DNA of 64,000 nucleotides from assembly GCA_965222105.1 (NCBI GenBank), contig CBDCTQ010000080.1, positions 62,001 to 126,000 of the forward strand. The letters run 5' to 3'. Source of the stretch: CALGLS01 sp965222105. GTDB lineage: Bacteria > Bacteroidota > Bacteroidia > Chitinophagales > Saprospiraceae. Position 1 is the first letter of the stretch. Each line of letters opens with the position of its first letter. Shown here in pieces: positions 26,043 through 35,652 of this stretch. Under the pieces are notes generated by a model. That model saw only the letters and a program-made list of their open reading frames with translations, made no database searches and was not told the origin of the DNA. The translations under genes and the position numbers were made by a program.

Positions 26043-28949
26043 TCAATAAGCCAATTTTGTTTTTCTAACAAAATAATTGTAAAACACAAAGCCCAGGACC
26101 GCCACAACCAATGGTGCGATCCATAAGGCCCACCTAAGAGGCGCCCCGTCGAGTACGATCGGCCCGTCCTGCCCCACGGAAATAAAGGAGGCCCAAAAGA
26201 ATGGATGGTGGGCTGTGGGTGACTGTTGGGCCAAATAATCCAGTTTTGCTTGCCGGAGTGCCGTTGACTTTCCCAATCCTTTTTGGAGGTGTTTGTAATA
26301 ATCTTTCATAATACCGGAAGCCTTACTATCCGCCACCTTCCAAAGGGTGGTAATAATGTGTTTGGCACCAGCATAAGAAAAGGCCCTTGCCAGGCTGATC
26401 ATCCCTTCGCCTCTTTTCCACTCGCCCAGTGCTGTTTCGCAGGCAGAGAGCACGACCAAATCGGCTGCCAGGTCGAGGTTGTAAATATCCAGGGCAAATA
26501 GAATGTGTTCATCGTCGTTTTGTGTTCCGTCGTGTGTAAAGGCCAGGTAGGAATAGGCGCCGGAGTAATTGTTGGCTTTGCCGTGTGTAGCCAGGTGGAT
26601 GGCTCTGTATTGACCGGCCAATTGCAAAAACTGTTCTTTGGTGGCCTGTTTGTCTATAAGGGTCGTCCCCTGGCAATGTTGCATCAATGCTTCTACTTCG
26701 GGAATGTTGTTGCTCAGGGGAGCGAGGTCGTCAGAGCGCAGTCGCTCACCGGCATAAGCCACTCCAAAGGAGGGTGCCACTGCCAGCAGTTCGTTTTTGG
26801 CATCGGCAAGGGGGGTTGAGGCCATTTCCAACATTAGTTCTGCGGAATAGTTGTAGCTAATGGTGTGTGTGTTCAGCAAGTAGCCGAGGTCGCAATTGGA
26901 GGCTTGCTCTTGCGTCGGAGCAGACTGTACCAATGCATCGAAAGGGAGGTAGGTCAAAAACCCATCCGGGATGATGGTGGTATGTTGGCGGAGCAATTTC
27001 CCGAAAGGGTGAACCAGACGCAGGTACAGGTCGTGAGCGGCGTAAGCGTATTGTTGACAACCCTGGTTTTGCTCTCCGGCAAAAGGGTTGTAATGATAAA
27101 GCAAATTGCAATACGACCTGACCAGTTGATCGAGGGAATCGGTCGGCCCCAGGTCGACGAACAGTTTACTGTTTTTGTTGACAGCGATGCCATATACATT
27201 TTTGCTGCCGACAAAAAACTCCAGCAAAGCCTCCTGGTCTTCGAGCAAATTGTGCTGAATGGCATTGATGCCGGTATTGTCCGATTTGTACTTCAGGGCA
27301 TAATAGTCGGGATGATTTGTTTCGAGCTGTTCGATAAAGTCCTGCAAATCTTGTTTGAGGTCAAGCAACCGGTGTCGGAGTGTTTCTATTCCGGCAGGAT
27401 CGTCATTTGTTGGCTCTTTGAGTAATTGGCGGAGTTGTTTTTCTGTTAGGCTGATGTCCTGCTTGAGTTGCGTCTCTGTTTGGAGTACGGATGGTGAGAT
27501 GTTGGAAAAACGGGTAGCCTTCGACTTAAGCACTTCGTTGAGCAGCAAGCTGCTTTTGCTTTTTTCGGCTGCCAGGAAAGCCAGGTCAATGTGTTTTGCG
27601 TCGTTGGTAATCTGAAAAAGTCTGTGATGGATTTTCAAAGCATTTTCATAAACGTCATACATTTTGTCGATGACTATCCGGGTAGAGGTTTTTTCTTTTA
27701 TCTCTGTAGTGATGGAGTCGATCACCTGTAGGCTGAGGGCATTGGCCCTGTGGGCCTGGTTCAAATCGGAGGTATCTCCAGCGAGTTCGTAATGTTTCAA
27801 CAATATGCTTACTTTGGTGTTGATCCCGTCGAGGATAACGGCTTTGGGGAATGTCATGTTCCAAAAAGAAAATTGGTCTTCCCGAAAACCGATGGAGTGG
27901 TAAGCCCGGTCGAGCATGGCCAGGGCGAGTTGTTTGTTGCCCATGCCGCTATATGCCAGTGCAAGATAGCGATAGCAGTCGAAAATGATCTCCGGGGTGA
28001 AGTTGCCGTCTTGTTGGTTGAGGAACAACGACTGATGAAACAGCTCCACGCTCTTGTCGAAATTACCAATAGCCATGTGGTATTTGCCCAGAGCTCTGTA
28101 AATTCTGCTTTTGAGGCTGGTATAGCCTATTTTGTTGAGCAGGGGCTGAAGGCTTCGTTGGTAATGATCGTAAGCGGCATCCAGTTGATCTGTTTTGAAA
28201 TAACAATCACCGGTATTGCACAGAATCATCGAAAGAAAAAAAGAATCCCTGGTGACCCCTTTTTCAAATATTTCCCGGGCCTGATTATAGTTTTTTAGTG
28301 CTGCATCGTAATTGGATTGAAAGCTATACGTAAATCCAATGTTGAAATAATCGATCAGGAGCCCCAGGTCAATCGAATCAGCCAACGCCTTTTCCATAGC
28401 CAGCGACTTTTCGTAATATAACAGGGCATTGTCGACATCGTATTGTTTGAAATAATAGTTACCTACATTGGTGTAGAGGACCGGCCAGTAAGGGTCATCA
28501 TCGGCGGCAAGTGAATCCATTATGACTTCTGCTTTGTCGAAATAATCGCTCGCAGCGATGACATCTCCCTGAAGGTAAGCTGCATTTGCAAGGTTGTTGT
28601 ATATTCTTACCAGTGGCATGGCATAGTCACCGTAGAATTGTTCATACACTGTGGCAACCTCTTTAAACAGGGGTTTACATTTTTCATATTTTTGTAAATA
28701 ATAATACACCATCGCTTGTTCACAACGCAAGTCGGCAATGAGGGTATCGTACTGTACGGAATCCTGCAACATGGTATGAAGCAATTCATCAGTAATGTTC
28801 AATACATCCTGATAAGCAGCTTGTTTTCTAAGGTGGGAAATGTGAGCCAGGTCTTCTTTTACACATTCGGGAGTTATGGTTGTAAGATTGATTTGGGCGA
28901 CTAAAAGGCAGGGCAATACCATGCACACCCAGGTGATTCGTTTTCTCAT
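26043..28949 (-). CDS. Secreted/membrane TPR-CHAT protein
   Basis: 968 residues. A signal peptide (MRKRITWVCMVLPCLLVAQ) is followed by a long tetratricopeptide region (~50-470), a coiled-coil linker (~490-570), then a CHAT domain (~600-910), a caspase-like clan CD peptidase fold. The catalytic His is in IHLATHGKAN (~786) and the Cys in LVVLSACETALG (~836), with YLPFDALV before them. A C-terminal helix (WIAPLVVAVLGFVFYNYF) and a basic tail would anchor it in the inner membrane with the CHAT domain outside the cytoplasm. CHAT proteases can be effectors of defence or programmed death, but many Bacteroidota TPR-CHAT proteins stand alone, as here. Its leader carries a strong hairpin (28951-28985). 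Confidence 0.88.
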   Translation of the reverse strand: MRKRITWVCMVLPCLLVAQINLTTITPECVKEDLAHISHLRKQAAYQDVLNITDELLHTMLQDSVQYDTLIADLRCEQAMVYYYLQKYEKCKPLFKEVATVYEQFYGDYAMPLVRIYNNLANAAYLQGDVIAASDYFDKAEVIMDSLAADDDPYWPVLYTNVGNYYFKQYDVDNALLYYEKSLAMEKALADSIDLGLLIDYFNIGFTYSFQSNYDAALKNYNQAREIFEKGVTRDSFFLSMILCNTGDCYFKTDQLDAAYDHYQRSLQPLLNKIGYTSLKSRIYRALGKYHMAIGNFDKSVELFHQSLFLNQQDGNFTPEIIFDCYRYLALAYSGMGNKQLALAMLDRAYHSIGFREDQFSFWNMTFPKAVILDGINTKVSILLKHYELAGDTSDLNQAHRANALSLQVIDSITTEIKEKTSTRIVIDKMYDVYENALKIHHRLFQITNDAKHIDLAFLAAEKSKSSLLLNEVLKSKATRFSNISPSVLQTETQLKQDISLTEKQLRQLLKEPTNDDPAGIETLRHRLLDLKQDLQDFIEQLETNHPDYYALKYKSDNTGINAIQHNLLEDQEALLEFFVGSKNVYGIAVNKNSKLFVDLGPTDSLDQLVRSYCNLLYHYNPFAGEQNQGCQQYAYAAHDLYLRLVHPFGKLLRQHTTIIPDGFLTYLPFDALVQSAPTQEQASNCDLGYLLNTHTISYNYSAELMLEMASTPLADAKNELLAVAPSFGVAYAGERLRSDDLAPLSNNIPEVEALMQHCQGTTLIDKQATKEQFLQLAGQYRAIHLATHGKANNYSGAYSYLAFTHDGTQNDDEHILFALDIYNLDLAADLVVLSACETALGEWKRGEGMISLARAFSYAGAKHIITTLWKVADSKASGIMKDYYKHLQKGLGKSTALRQAKLDYLAQQSPTAHHPFFWASFISVGQDGPIVLDGAPLRWALWIAPLVVAVLGFVFYNYFVRKTKLAY

Positions 28950-28950
28950 G

Positions 28951-28985
28951 ATGCTTTGTATTTTGGCGTTGATGCCAAAATAGCA
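28951..28985 (-). promoter_or_regulatory. Hairpin abutting the CHAT gene start codon
   Basis: A palindrome TATTTTGGC/GCCAAAATA with a 6-nt loop is extended by ATGC/GCAT after a small bulge. It lies 1-36 bp upstream of the ATG at 28949. A -7-like box (CAAATATA on the plus strand, 29015-29022, reading TATATTTG) is further upstream, so the hairpin would be in the transcript. It could be a protein operator or a translational control hairpin. Confidence 0.45.
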
Positions 28986-29149
28986 TAAATTCTGTTATTG
29001 CGAAAGCATTTTGCCAAATATATTTTCGCCCGCAAACAGAACACGGTGATGATACCTGCCAGAGTTCACAATTCACATTGACCTGTAACAAAGGGCAAAG
29101 AAGCTTTCCTTTACCTTACAGCTGGCGGTCTGTCAGCGCTTTGAAATGT

Positions 29150-30715
29150 TCAAACCACCTCTTTCGACATCCGAAACAACTGCCCCATGTCAATTTTCGC
29201 CAACACCACCCTTTCGATATCCTCAATGGCGATTCGTTCCTGCTGCAGGCTGTCGCGTTCGCGAATGGTGACGGTATTGTCGTCGAGTGTTTCAAAATCG
29301 ACGGTCACGCAGTAGGGCGTACCGATGGCGTCTTGTCGGCGGTAGCGGCGGCCGATGGCGTCTTTTTCGTCGTACTGACAATTAAAGGCATATTTGATGC
29401 GATCGAATATTTCGCGGGCTTTGCTGGTCAGCACCTCTTTGTTTTTTACCAGGGGAAGTACGGCGCACTTGACCGGTGCGATGGCCGGATGCAATTTCAA
29501 CACGATTCGGGTAGCGGCTTTGCCTTCCGCATCGGGCACTTCCTCTTCCTGGAGCGCCTGGCTCATCAGGGCCAGAAACATCCGGTCGCAACCAATAGAG
29601 GTTTCGACGACGTAGGGCACGTAATTTTCCTGCAATTCGGGATCGAAGTACTGCAACTTACGGCCCGAAAGTTCCTGGTGTTGGCTGAGGTCGAAGTCGG
29701 TGCGGCTGTGGATGCCTTCCAATTCCTTGAAACCAAATGGAAACTCAAACTGAATGTCGACAGCGGCATCGGCATAGTGGGCGAGGTTGTCGTGGTCGTG
29801 GAAGCGTAGTTTTTCAGGCGGGGTGCCGAGGGCCTGGTGCCATTGGAGGCGGGTTTGTTTCCACTTTTCGTACCATTCTTTTTGGGTGCCGGGGCGAACG
29901 AAAAATTGCATTTCCATCTGTTCGAATTCGCGCATGCGGAAGATAAATTGCCGGGCCACTATCTCGTTGCGGAAAGCCTTACCGATCTGGGCGATGCCGA
30001 AAGGTATTTTTTGCCGCGATGTTTTTTGGACGTTGAGGAAATTGACGAAAATGCCCTGTGCTGTTTCCGGGCGGAGATACAGTTTGTCTTCTTCACCGGC
30101 TATGTTGCCCAATTGGGTGGAAAACATGAGGTTGAACTGGCGGACATCCGTCCAGTTTTTGGTACCGCTGACGGGGCAGGCGATCTCCAACTCTTCGATC
30201 ATGGCTTTGAGGTCGGCCATGTCGGCATTGGTCATGGCGGTGGCCAGCCGGATGGCGATGGCTTCTTTTTTGTCGAGATAACCTTTGACGCGGGGGTTGG
30301 TATTGCGATACATCTCCGGGTCGAAGCTGTCGCCAAATCTTTTGGCAGCCTTGGTAAGTTCTTTATTAACTTTGGCGTCGAGCTTGTCCATGTACTCTTC
30401 GAGGAGGACGTCGGCGCGGTAGCGCTTCTTGGAGTCTTTATTATCCACGAGGGGGTCGTTGAAGGCGTCGACGTGGCCGGAGGCCTTCCACGTTTTGGGA
30501 TGCATGAATATGGCGGCATCGATGCCTACGATGTTTTCGTGGTTGTAGACCATTGATTTCCACCAATAGTCTTTGATGTTGTTTTTGAGTTCGACGCCGT
30601 AGGGGCCATAATCGTACACCGCTGCGAGGCCATCGTATACTTCGCTCGATTGGTAAATGAAGCCGTATTCTTTGCAGTGGGCGATGAGTTTTTTGAATTG
30701 ATCTTCTTTGGCCAT
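29150..30715 (-). CDS. glyS: Glycyl-tRNA synthetase (single-chain class II type)
   Basis: 521 residues, the alpha2 type found in Bacteroidota and eukaryotes, not the alpha2beta2 GlyQ/GlyS form. N-terminal HCKEYGFIYQSSEVYDG and YDYGPYGVELKNNIK, motif 2 region RPETAQGIFVNF, FGIAQIGKAFRNE, and an anticodon-binding domain at the C-terminus (IVLKLHPAIAPVKCAVLPLV). It charges tRNA-Gly. A TATATTTG box on the minus strand at 30747-30754 is a plausible -7 element. Confidence 0.97.
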   Translation of the reverse strand: MAKEDQFKKLIAHCKEYGFIYQSSEVYDGLAAVYDYGPYGVELKNNIKDYWWKSMVYNHENIVGIDAAIFMHPKTWKASGHVDAFNDPLVDNKDSKKRYRADVLLEEYMDKLDAKVNKELTKAAKRFGDSFDPEMYRNTNPRVKGYLDKKEAIAIRLATAMTNADMADLKAMIEELEIACPVSGTKNWTDVRQFNLMFSTQLGNIAGEEDKLYLRPETAQGIFVNFLNVQKTSRQKIPFGIAQIGKAFRNEIVARQFIFRMREFEQMEMQFFVRPGTQKEWYEKWKQTRLQWHQALGTPPEKLRFHDHDNLAHYADAAVDIQFEFPFGFKELEGIHSRTDFDLSQHQELSGRKLQYFDPELQENYVPYVVETSIGCDRMFLALMSQALQEEEVPDAEGKAATRIVLKLHPAIAPVKCAVLPLVKNKEVLTSKAREIFDRIKYAFNCQYDEKDAIGRRYRRQDAIGTPYCVTVDFETLDDNTVTIRERDSLQQERIAIEDIERVVLAKIDMGQLFRMSKEVV

Positions 30716-30886
30716 GTTATTTATTAATGTTAGCTTTAGTTAGGTGCAAATATAGGGAATCATTTTGGCAGTGCGCGCCGATCAAATAGCCGACTACAAA
30801 TAGCACAAAATCGCCTATCGTGGTACGGGTGAAAGGTATACGCTATTCCTCGCGGGAAAGTTCGATAAAGGGGTTAAAAAAGGCGT

Positions 30887-32467
30887 CTAAAACTCGCTCT
30901 TAAAATGAACCGCCACCTTCGGAAAATTCTCCTGTACCATTTTCAGTACCCAGGCTGATTCAGCCAGGAAGACATCTTTGCCGTCTTTGTCTTTGGCCAT
31001 ATCGCGTTTGCGTTTATCCAAAAACTCGGCGTAAGCCGCCTCGTCGTCGCTGCTGATCCAGCAGGCTTTGTGGAGATTGACGGGTTCGTAGGTGCAGGAA
31101 GCTCCGTATTCGTGTTTGAGGCGGTACTGAATGACGTCGAATTGGAGGGCTCCCACCGTACCGATTATTTTGCGACCGTTCGACTGGCGGGTGAATAGTT
31201 GCGCCACGCCTTCATCCATCAATTGGAGAAGCCCTTTGTTGAGTTGTTTGGACTTCATAGGGTCGGCATTGTTGACGTAGCGGAACTGTTCGGGTGAAAA
31301 GCTGGGGATGCCTTTGAAGTGAAGCACTTCTCCCCCTGTCACCGAATCGCCTATTTTAAAGTTGCCGGAGTCGTACAGGCCCACAATGTCGCCAGGGAAG
31401 GCTTCGTCGACCACCGATTTTTTGGCAGCCATGAAGGCCGTCGGGCTGGAAAACTTCATTCGCTTATTGTTGCGCACGTGGAGGTAGTTGGTGTTGCGCT
31501 CAAATTTGCCGGAGCAGATGCGCAGGAAGGCTATGCGGTCGCGGTGTTTGGGGTCCATGTTGGCATGGATCTTAAACACGAAGCCGGAAAATTGGTCTTC
31601 TTCGGGGTTGACCACCCGCTCTTCGGTGATGCGTGGGAGCGGTGTTGGGGCGATCTCCACAAAACAGTCCAACAATTCTTTTACACCAAAATTGTTGATG
31701 GCAGAACCAAAGAATACAGGCGACAGCTCTCCGTCAAGGTATGCCTGTCGGTTAAAGGCCGGATAGACTTCACGGATCATGTGGATTTCAGAACGTAGCT
31801 CTTCGGCTGGTTTTTCGTCTATATATTTTTCAAGGTCGGGGTGGGTCAGGTCGGTGAAAGCGATGGTATCTTCTTCGGTTTGTTTGCCGTGAGCGCTGAA
31901 GAGGTTGAGCTGCTCGCCGTAGATATTGTATACCCCTTTAAATCGCTGCCCCATGCCGATGGGCCAACTAAGGGGGGTAACGGTGAGGCCGAGTTTGAGC
32001 TCTATTTCATCCAGCAAGTCAAATCCGTCGAGCCCTTCGCGATCAAGTTTGTTGATGAACACGATGATGGGGGTATTGCGCATCCGGCATACTTTGACGA
32101 GTTTTTCGGTCTGCGTTTCCACTCCTTTGGCCACGTCGATCACTACGATGACGCTGTCGACGGCAGTAAGGGTGCGATAAGTGTCTTCGGCGAAATCCTG
32201 GTGGCCGGGGGTGTCGAGGATGTTGATCTTCATATCCCGATATACGAACGCCATGACGGAGGTGGCCACCGAGATGCCCCGTTGTCGTTCTATTTCCATA
32301 AAATCGGAGGTGGCGCTGCGTTTGATCTTGTTCGATTTTACGGCGCCAGCTACCTGTATGGCTCCTCCAAAAAGGAGTAGTTTTTCCGTAAGGGTGGTCT
32401 TCCCCGCATCGGGGTGAGAGACGATGCCGAATGTTCTTCTTTTTGCTATTTCGTTTTTGATGCTCAC
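30887..32467 (-). CDS. prfC: Peptide chain release factor 3
   Basis: 526 residues. A translational GTPase: P-loop SHPDAGKTTLTEKLL (~17-31), switch II DTPGHQDF, NKLDREG (G4), followed by domains II and III with CLEAR RF3 features such as GALQFDVIQYRLKHEYG. RF3 recycles RF1/RF2 from the ribosome after termination. The start overlaps no other gene. A candidate promoter lies immediately upstream. Confidence 0.96.
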   Translation of the reverse strand: MSIKNEIAKRRTFGIVSHPDAGKTTLTEKLLLFGGAIQVAGAVKSNKIKRSATSDFMEIERQRGISVATSVMAFVYRDMKINILDTPGHQDFAEDTYRTLTAVDSVIVVIDVAKGVETQTEKLVKVCRMRNTPIIVFINKLDREGLDGFDLLDEIELKLGLTVTPLSWPIGMGQRFKGVYNIYGEQLNLFSAHGKQTEEDTIAFTDLTHPDLEKYIDEKPAEELRSEIHMIREVYPAFNRQAYLDGELSPVFFGSAINNFGVKELLDCFVEIAPTPLPRITEERVVNPEEDQFSGFVFKIHANMDPKHRDRIAFLRICSGKFERNTNYLHVRNNKRMKFSSPTAFMAAKKSVVDEAFPGDIVGLYDSGNFKIGDSVTGGEVLHFKGIPSFSPEQFRYVNNADPMKSKQLNKGLLQLMDEGVAQLFTRQSNGRKIIGTVGALQFDVIQYRLKHEYGASCTYEPVNLHKACWISSDDEAAYAEFLDKRKRDMAKDKDGKDVFLAESAWVLKMVQENFPKVAVHFKSEF

Positions 32468-32487
32468 TTAATTTTTTTAACAAGCGT

Positions 32488-32519
32488 CAAAGGTAAGGAA
32501 TTTTCTGAGTGATGGCAGA
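32488..32519 (-). promoter_or_regulatory. Candidate prfC promoter
   Basis: On the minus strand, TCTG (32516-32519) and TACCTTTG (32488-32495) are spaced by 20 bp. The -7 box is a full match to TAnnTTTG and the -33 box differs from TTTG by one base. Transcription would start about 15 nt before the prfC start codon. Confidence 0.5.
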
Positions 32520-32839
32520 ATAGTTACAGTCATTCAAAACAGCCTGCCTAAATCAAGCCACTGACGAAATATTTATAGTTCCCATATATCAAAATTTCCA
32601 TTATTTTAACTACCTTCACGACGTCAGGCACTTACATAGTAGGCATCATAGTTTGCCGCTTTTGCTAAAGTGCATTTTCAACCAATTGACAGTCAACAGA
32701 TTAAACAAACTCATATTTTCATATACCCAAATACCTGATTGAATACAGGAAGAAACCAACCAGTCCTTACTTTTTCTCTTATTCAATATTTAAAACACTG
32801 AAAACTAGTTAATTAATTGTAAAAACTGCATTAATTTCC
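32520..32839. other. Intergenic region upstream of the AraC-TPR regulator
   Basis: About 320 bp, A/T-rich, without a coding frame. TACCTTCA near 32621 is one base from a -7 box, but no clear -33 partner is seen. The region ends in the hairpin at 32840. Confidence 0.35.
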
Positions 32840-32854
32840 GGGTAGTTGCTACCC
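32840..32854 (+). promoter_or_regulatory. Hairpin abutting the ATG of the AraC-TPR gene
   Basis: GGGTAG-TTG-CTACCC is a perfect 6-bp stem with a 3-nt loop whose last base is directly followed by the ATG at 32855. It would hinder ribosome access in the transcript, or act as a DNA site. Confidence 0.45.
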
Positions 32855-34801
32855 ATGTCTGAACATCAATATTTCTTCCCCTTCATGTATGACCCTGACC
32901 AAAACAACGTGGATTTTAGCAAGGAATTGAAGACCATTGTCGATGAAAATCTCAACAATAAGGATTTCTCTATCGAATTTCTATGCAAAAAAATGGGTAT
33001 GAGCCGCTCCCAACTACACCGAAAAACCAAGGCGACCACCGGCCAGTCCATATCCCATTACGTACGCCATATCCGCTTGCAAAAAGCGAAAGAATTGCTG
33101 GACGACTCCAACCTCAACATCTCCGAGATAGGCTATCAGGTAGGTATTTCCAGCCCGCAGAATTTCACCCGGTATTTTACGGAAACGTTTGGACAAAGCC
33201 CCACCAACTTTCGCAAAAACAAGCGACAACCTACTCACCATTTTGCGAAAGCAGAAAGTACCCAGCCCTCTAACCTGCAAGCCAGCAATGAACCAACCTC
33301 CAAGACTGGAAAGTGGCGTGCACCTACTCTGATGGCGTTGATTACAATTGGCCTTGCAGCTGGTTTTTTCTTCACTGGAATACTGCACCCCAACAATAAA
33401 ACCACAACCGGCAAGATCAACTCCATAGCTGTTATTCCCTTTAAAAATTTCAGTCCAAAAACAGAAAGTTTTCTAGCAGAAGGAATTGTCGAAGATATAT
33501 TGACTCATCTGACTCGTTTTAAAGACATACGGGTTATTTCCCGAACCTCCAGCGAACGATATACCAATACCAACAAAAACATTAAACAAATTGCACACGA
33601 ACTCGGAGCAACCTACATCCTGGAAGGCAGTGTTAGAGAAACCGACAATCAGGTACGCATCACCGTACAGTTGATCCACGCTGACCGCGACCAACACCTC
33701 TGGGCTCAAAACTACGACCGCCCCCACAACAATATCATGCAAGTACAAAGCGAGGTTGCTCTGGAAATCGCCAAAACGCTCAATCAGGAAATAAGCCCCG
33801 ACGTCCGAAAACATATCCAACGCCTTCCCACCCAAAACTTCGACGCCTACAATACCCTCATCCGCGGCAGACAAATGGTAAAAACCCGCCAAAAGGATGC
33901 CCTGGAACAAAGCATTCACCTTTTCGACCAGGCCGTGGAGCTCGATCCCGGATTTGCAGAAGCAAGCGCCGAAAAAGCGGAAGCACTCAGTATTTTGTCC
34001 AATATTTACTTTACGGGCCACGAACGGGATTCCCTCGTTGAACTGGCAGAAGAAAACGCACTTATCGCCATCAAGAAAAACCACCAAAATGCTAAAGCCT
34101 ATGCTACCCTGGGCAACGTATACCGCGATCAGTTCCGCTGGCAGGAAGCATTGACGGCTTACGACATCGCCCTCGAACTCAACCCCAACAATGCGCTTGC
34201 CAGCTACTGGAAAGCCCTCACCCTGCGATGTATCGGAGACCTGGAGCAATCACTGGTTTTTCACCAAAAAGCCGCCCACCTCGACCCCATCTATCCAGTG
34301 ATCAACGCCGGTTATATCTACACAGCCGTCTTAGCAAAACAATACGATCTGGCCCACCAGTTGCTTGAAAGGGACAAATCCGTTTTTCCACATTCTTTTC
34401 TTCACCAATATGTACGTGGCTACCTGCTTTTTTGGCAAAAAAAATACAACGAGGCCATCCATCACCTTGATCTATCGTATGCTCTAAACCCTGGGTTCGA
34501 ACCCACAAAAAGCCTCAAAGCCATCGCCTGGTACAAGCTAGGCGAAAAAAAGATGATAGAAAAGTACCTCGCCAAACTGGATACCGTCAACCTGGAGAAT
34601 GACTTGATGGCAGCCAAAGTGTATGGGGCATTGAATCAAAACGACCTCTGCATTGCCACTCTCCAAAAGGCCGCCACCAAAGGCCATATTCCCGAAAATC
34701 TCCTCACCGATCCCTTTTATAACGAGGTACTGGCCCACCCACAAATCATTCCCATCCTGGAGCAGTACGATTTGTTGCAATACCTCAATATGCAACAATA
34801 A
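32855..34801 (+). CDS. Membrane-spanning AraC-type regulator with TolB-like and TPR domains
   Basis: 648 residues from the ATG at 32855 (a TTG three codons upstream is possible but lies inside a hairpin loop). Residues ~25-115 are an AraC two-helix HTH (FLCKKMGMSRSQLHRKTKAT ... GISSPQNFTRYFTETFGQSP). A single membrane helix follows at ~159-178. The remainder carries an 'adenylate-cyclase-associated/CadC' module (IAVIPFKNFSPKTESFLAEG, ~190-300) and about eight TPR motifs to ~640. Topology would place the DNA-binding domain in the cytoplasm and the TPRs in the periplasm, like ToxR/CadC but with an AraC-type HTH. The neighbouring secreted proteins are possible targets. The signal sensed is unknown. 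Confidence 0.82.
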   Translation: MSEHQYFFPFMYDPDQNNVDFSKELKTIVDENLNNKDFSIEFLCKKMGMSRSQLHRKTKATTGQSISHYVRHIRLQKAKELLDDSNLNISEIGYQVGISSPQNFTRYFTETFGQSPTNFRKNKRQPTHHFAKAESTQPSNLQASNEPTSKTGKWRAPTLMALITIGLAAGFFFTGILHPNNKTTTGKINSIAVIPFKNFSPKTESFLAEGIVEDILTHLTRFKDIRVISRTSSERYTNTNKNIKQIAHELGATYILEGSVRETDNQVRITVQLIHADRDQHLWAQNYDRPHNNIMQVQSEVALEIAKTLNQEISPDVRKHIQRLPTQNFDAYNTLIRGRQMVKTRQKDALEQSIHLFDQAVELDPGFAEASAEKAEALSILSNIYFTGHERDSLVELAEENALIAIKKNHQNAKAYATLGNVYRDQFRWQEALTAYDIALELNPNNALASYWKALTLRCIGDLEQSLVFHQKAAHLDPIYPVINAGYIYTAVLAKQYDLAHQLLERDKSVFPHSFLHQYVRGYLLFWQKKYNEAIHHLDLSYALNPGFEPTKSLKAIAWYKLGEKKMIEKYLAKLDTVNLENDLMAAKVYGALNQNDLCIATLQKAATKGHIPENLLTDPFYNEVLAHPQIIPILEQYDLLQYLNMQQ

Positions 34802-35126
34802 TACAAGCCTGCAACAATAAATCAATCAATTGGGACAATAAACATAGTGTTTAAGTGTGAAACACCCCAAATTTGTATATCGTTGATTATTAAACATCTA
34901 GACACCAATCACTCTGTATTAACTACTCAAAAACCACCACTCCCAACAATTATCCACAAAGACGACTAAGTCGCCCAACACCCTTGTAAGTAATACTTCT
35001 ACTTGGAGAGGAAGGCCGTTTGCCTCTAACTACTGGTCTTGCTAGACCAAATGAGGCTGTGCCAGAAGATAACTATACAATCAACTGCATGTAAACCTTA
35101 TTTCTTAACCTTTAAAATTTTGCTAG
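34802..35126. other. Intergenic region with possible structured leader
   Basis: About 325 bp without a gene. Between ~34960 and 35080 several short hairpins follow each other: GACT/AGTC around 34964-34972, GAGG...CCTC around 35010-35028, and GGTCT-TGCT-AGACC at 35035-35048. This could be a structured RNA or leader of the following T9SS gene. No known class is recognised. Confidence 0.3.
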
Positions 35127-35639
35127 ATGCACAAAAAGAACTGTTTGGTCATCGGGTTTTTCGCCATCGGGTTTTGGGTCTCGGCCCAAACGCTTAGTCC
35201 GGAGGTGATCGCACCTGGTGGCGCTGAAAGTCAGGCCCCTTCTATAACCCTCGAATGGACCCTGGGCGAGTTGATGGTGGAAACGCAATCTGCCGAAAAG
35301 AACCTGCTCACCGAGGGATTTCACCAACCTGTACTGACTGTATTTGAAATGCCCACTATATTGTTTCACGAAAGTGGTACCGCTACTACCGAAATGAATA
35401 TTCGCGTATGGCCTACGCCTGTTCAATATGCACTAACCATTCAACTGGAAATACCGACAAATGAAAAAGTATTGTTGGAACTGTACAACCTTTCCGGTAA
35501 ACGGCTGCATGCTCAATCAATCAGCTCCCACGGTTCTACTGAGTTGGATTTTTCCAACCACGTCCCCGGCTCCTACTTCCTGAAATGCAGTCAGTCGGAT
35601 GGCACCCTTTTTAAATCATTTGTCATTGTTAAACAATAA
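35127..35639 (+). CDS. Small secreted T9SS-sorted protein
   Basis: 170 residues: a signal peptide (MHKKNCLVIGFFAIGFWVSA), a short body (LSPEVIAPGGAESQAPSITL) in which 'WTLGELMVETQ' and 'LTEGFHQP' resemble a common Bacteroidota stalk module, then a Por-secretion C-terminal domain (~88-170; IRVWPTPVQYALT ... GSYFLKCSQ). Such a protein is little more than an anchor/stalk. It is 13 bp before the next ORF, and the two are probably co-transcribed and co-localised at the cell surface. Confidence 0.8.
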   Translation: MHKKNCLVIGFFAIGFWVSAQTLSPEVIAPGGAESQAPSITLEWTLGELMVETQSAEKNLLTEGFHQPVLTVFEMPTILFHESGTATTEMNIRVWPTPVQYALTIQLEIPTNEKVLLELYNLSGKRLHAQSISSHGSTELDFSNHVPGSYFLKCSQSDGTLFKSFVIVKQ

Positions 35640-35652
35640 AAATCATCGCCAC

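Noticed and set aside
34490..34506. GGTTCGAACCC resembling a tRNA T-arm
   Set aside because: It lies inside the AraC-TPR coding sequence and no acceptor, D- or anticodon arm can be formed around it.
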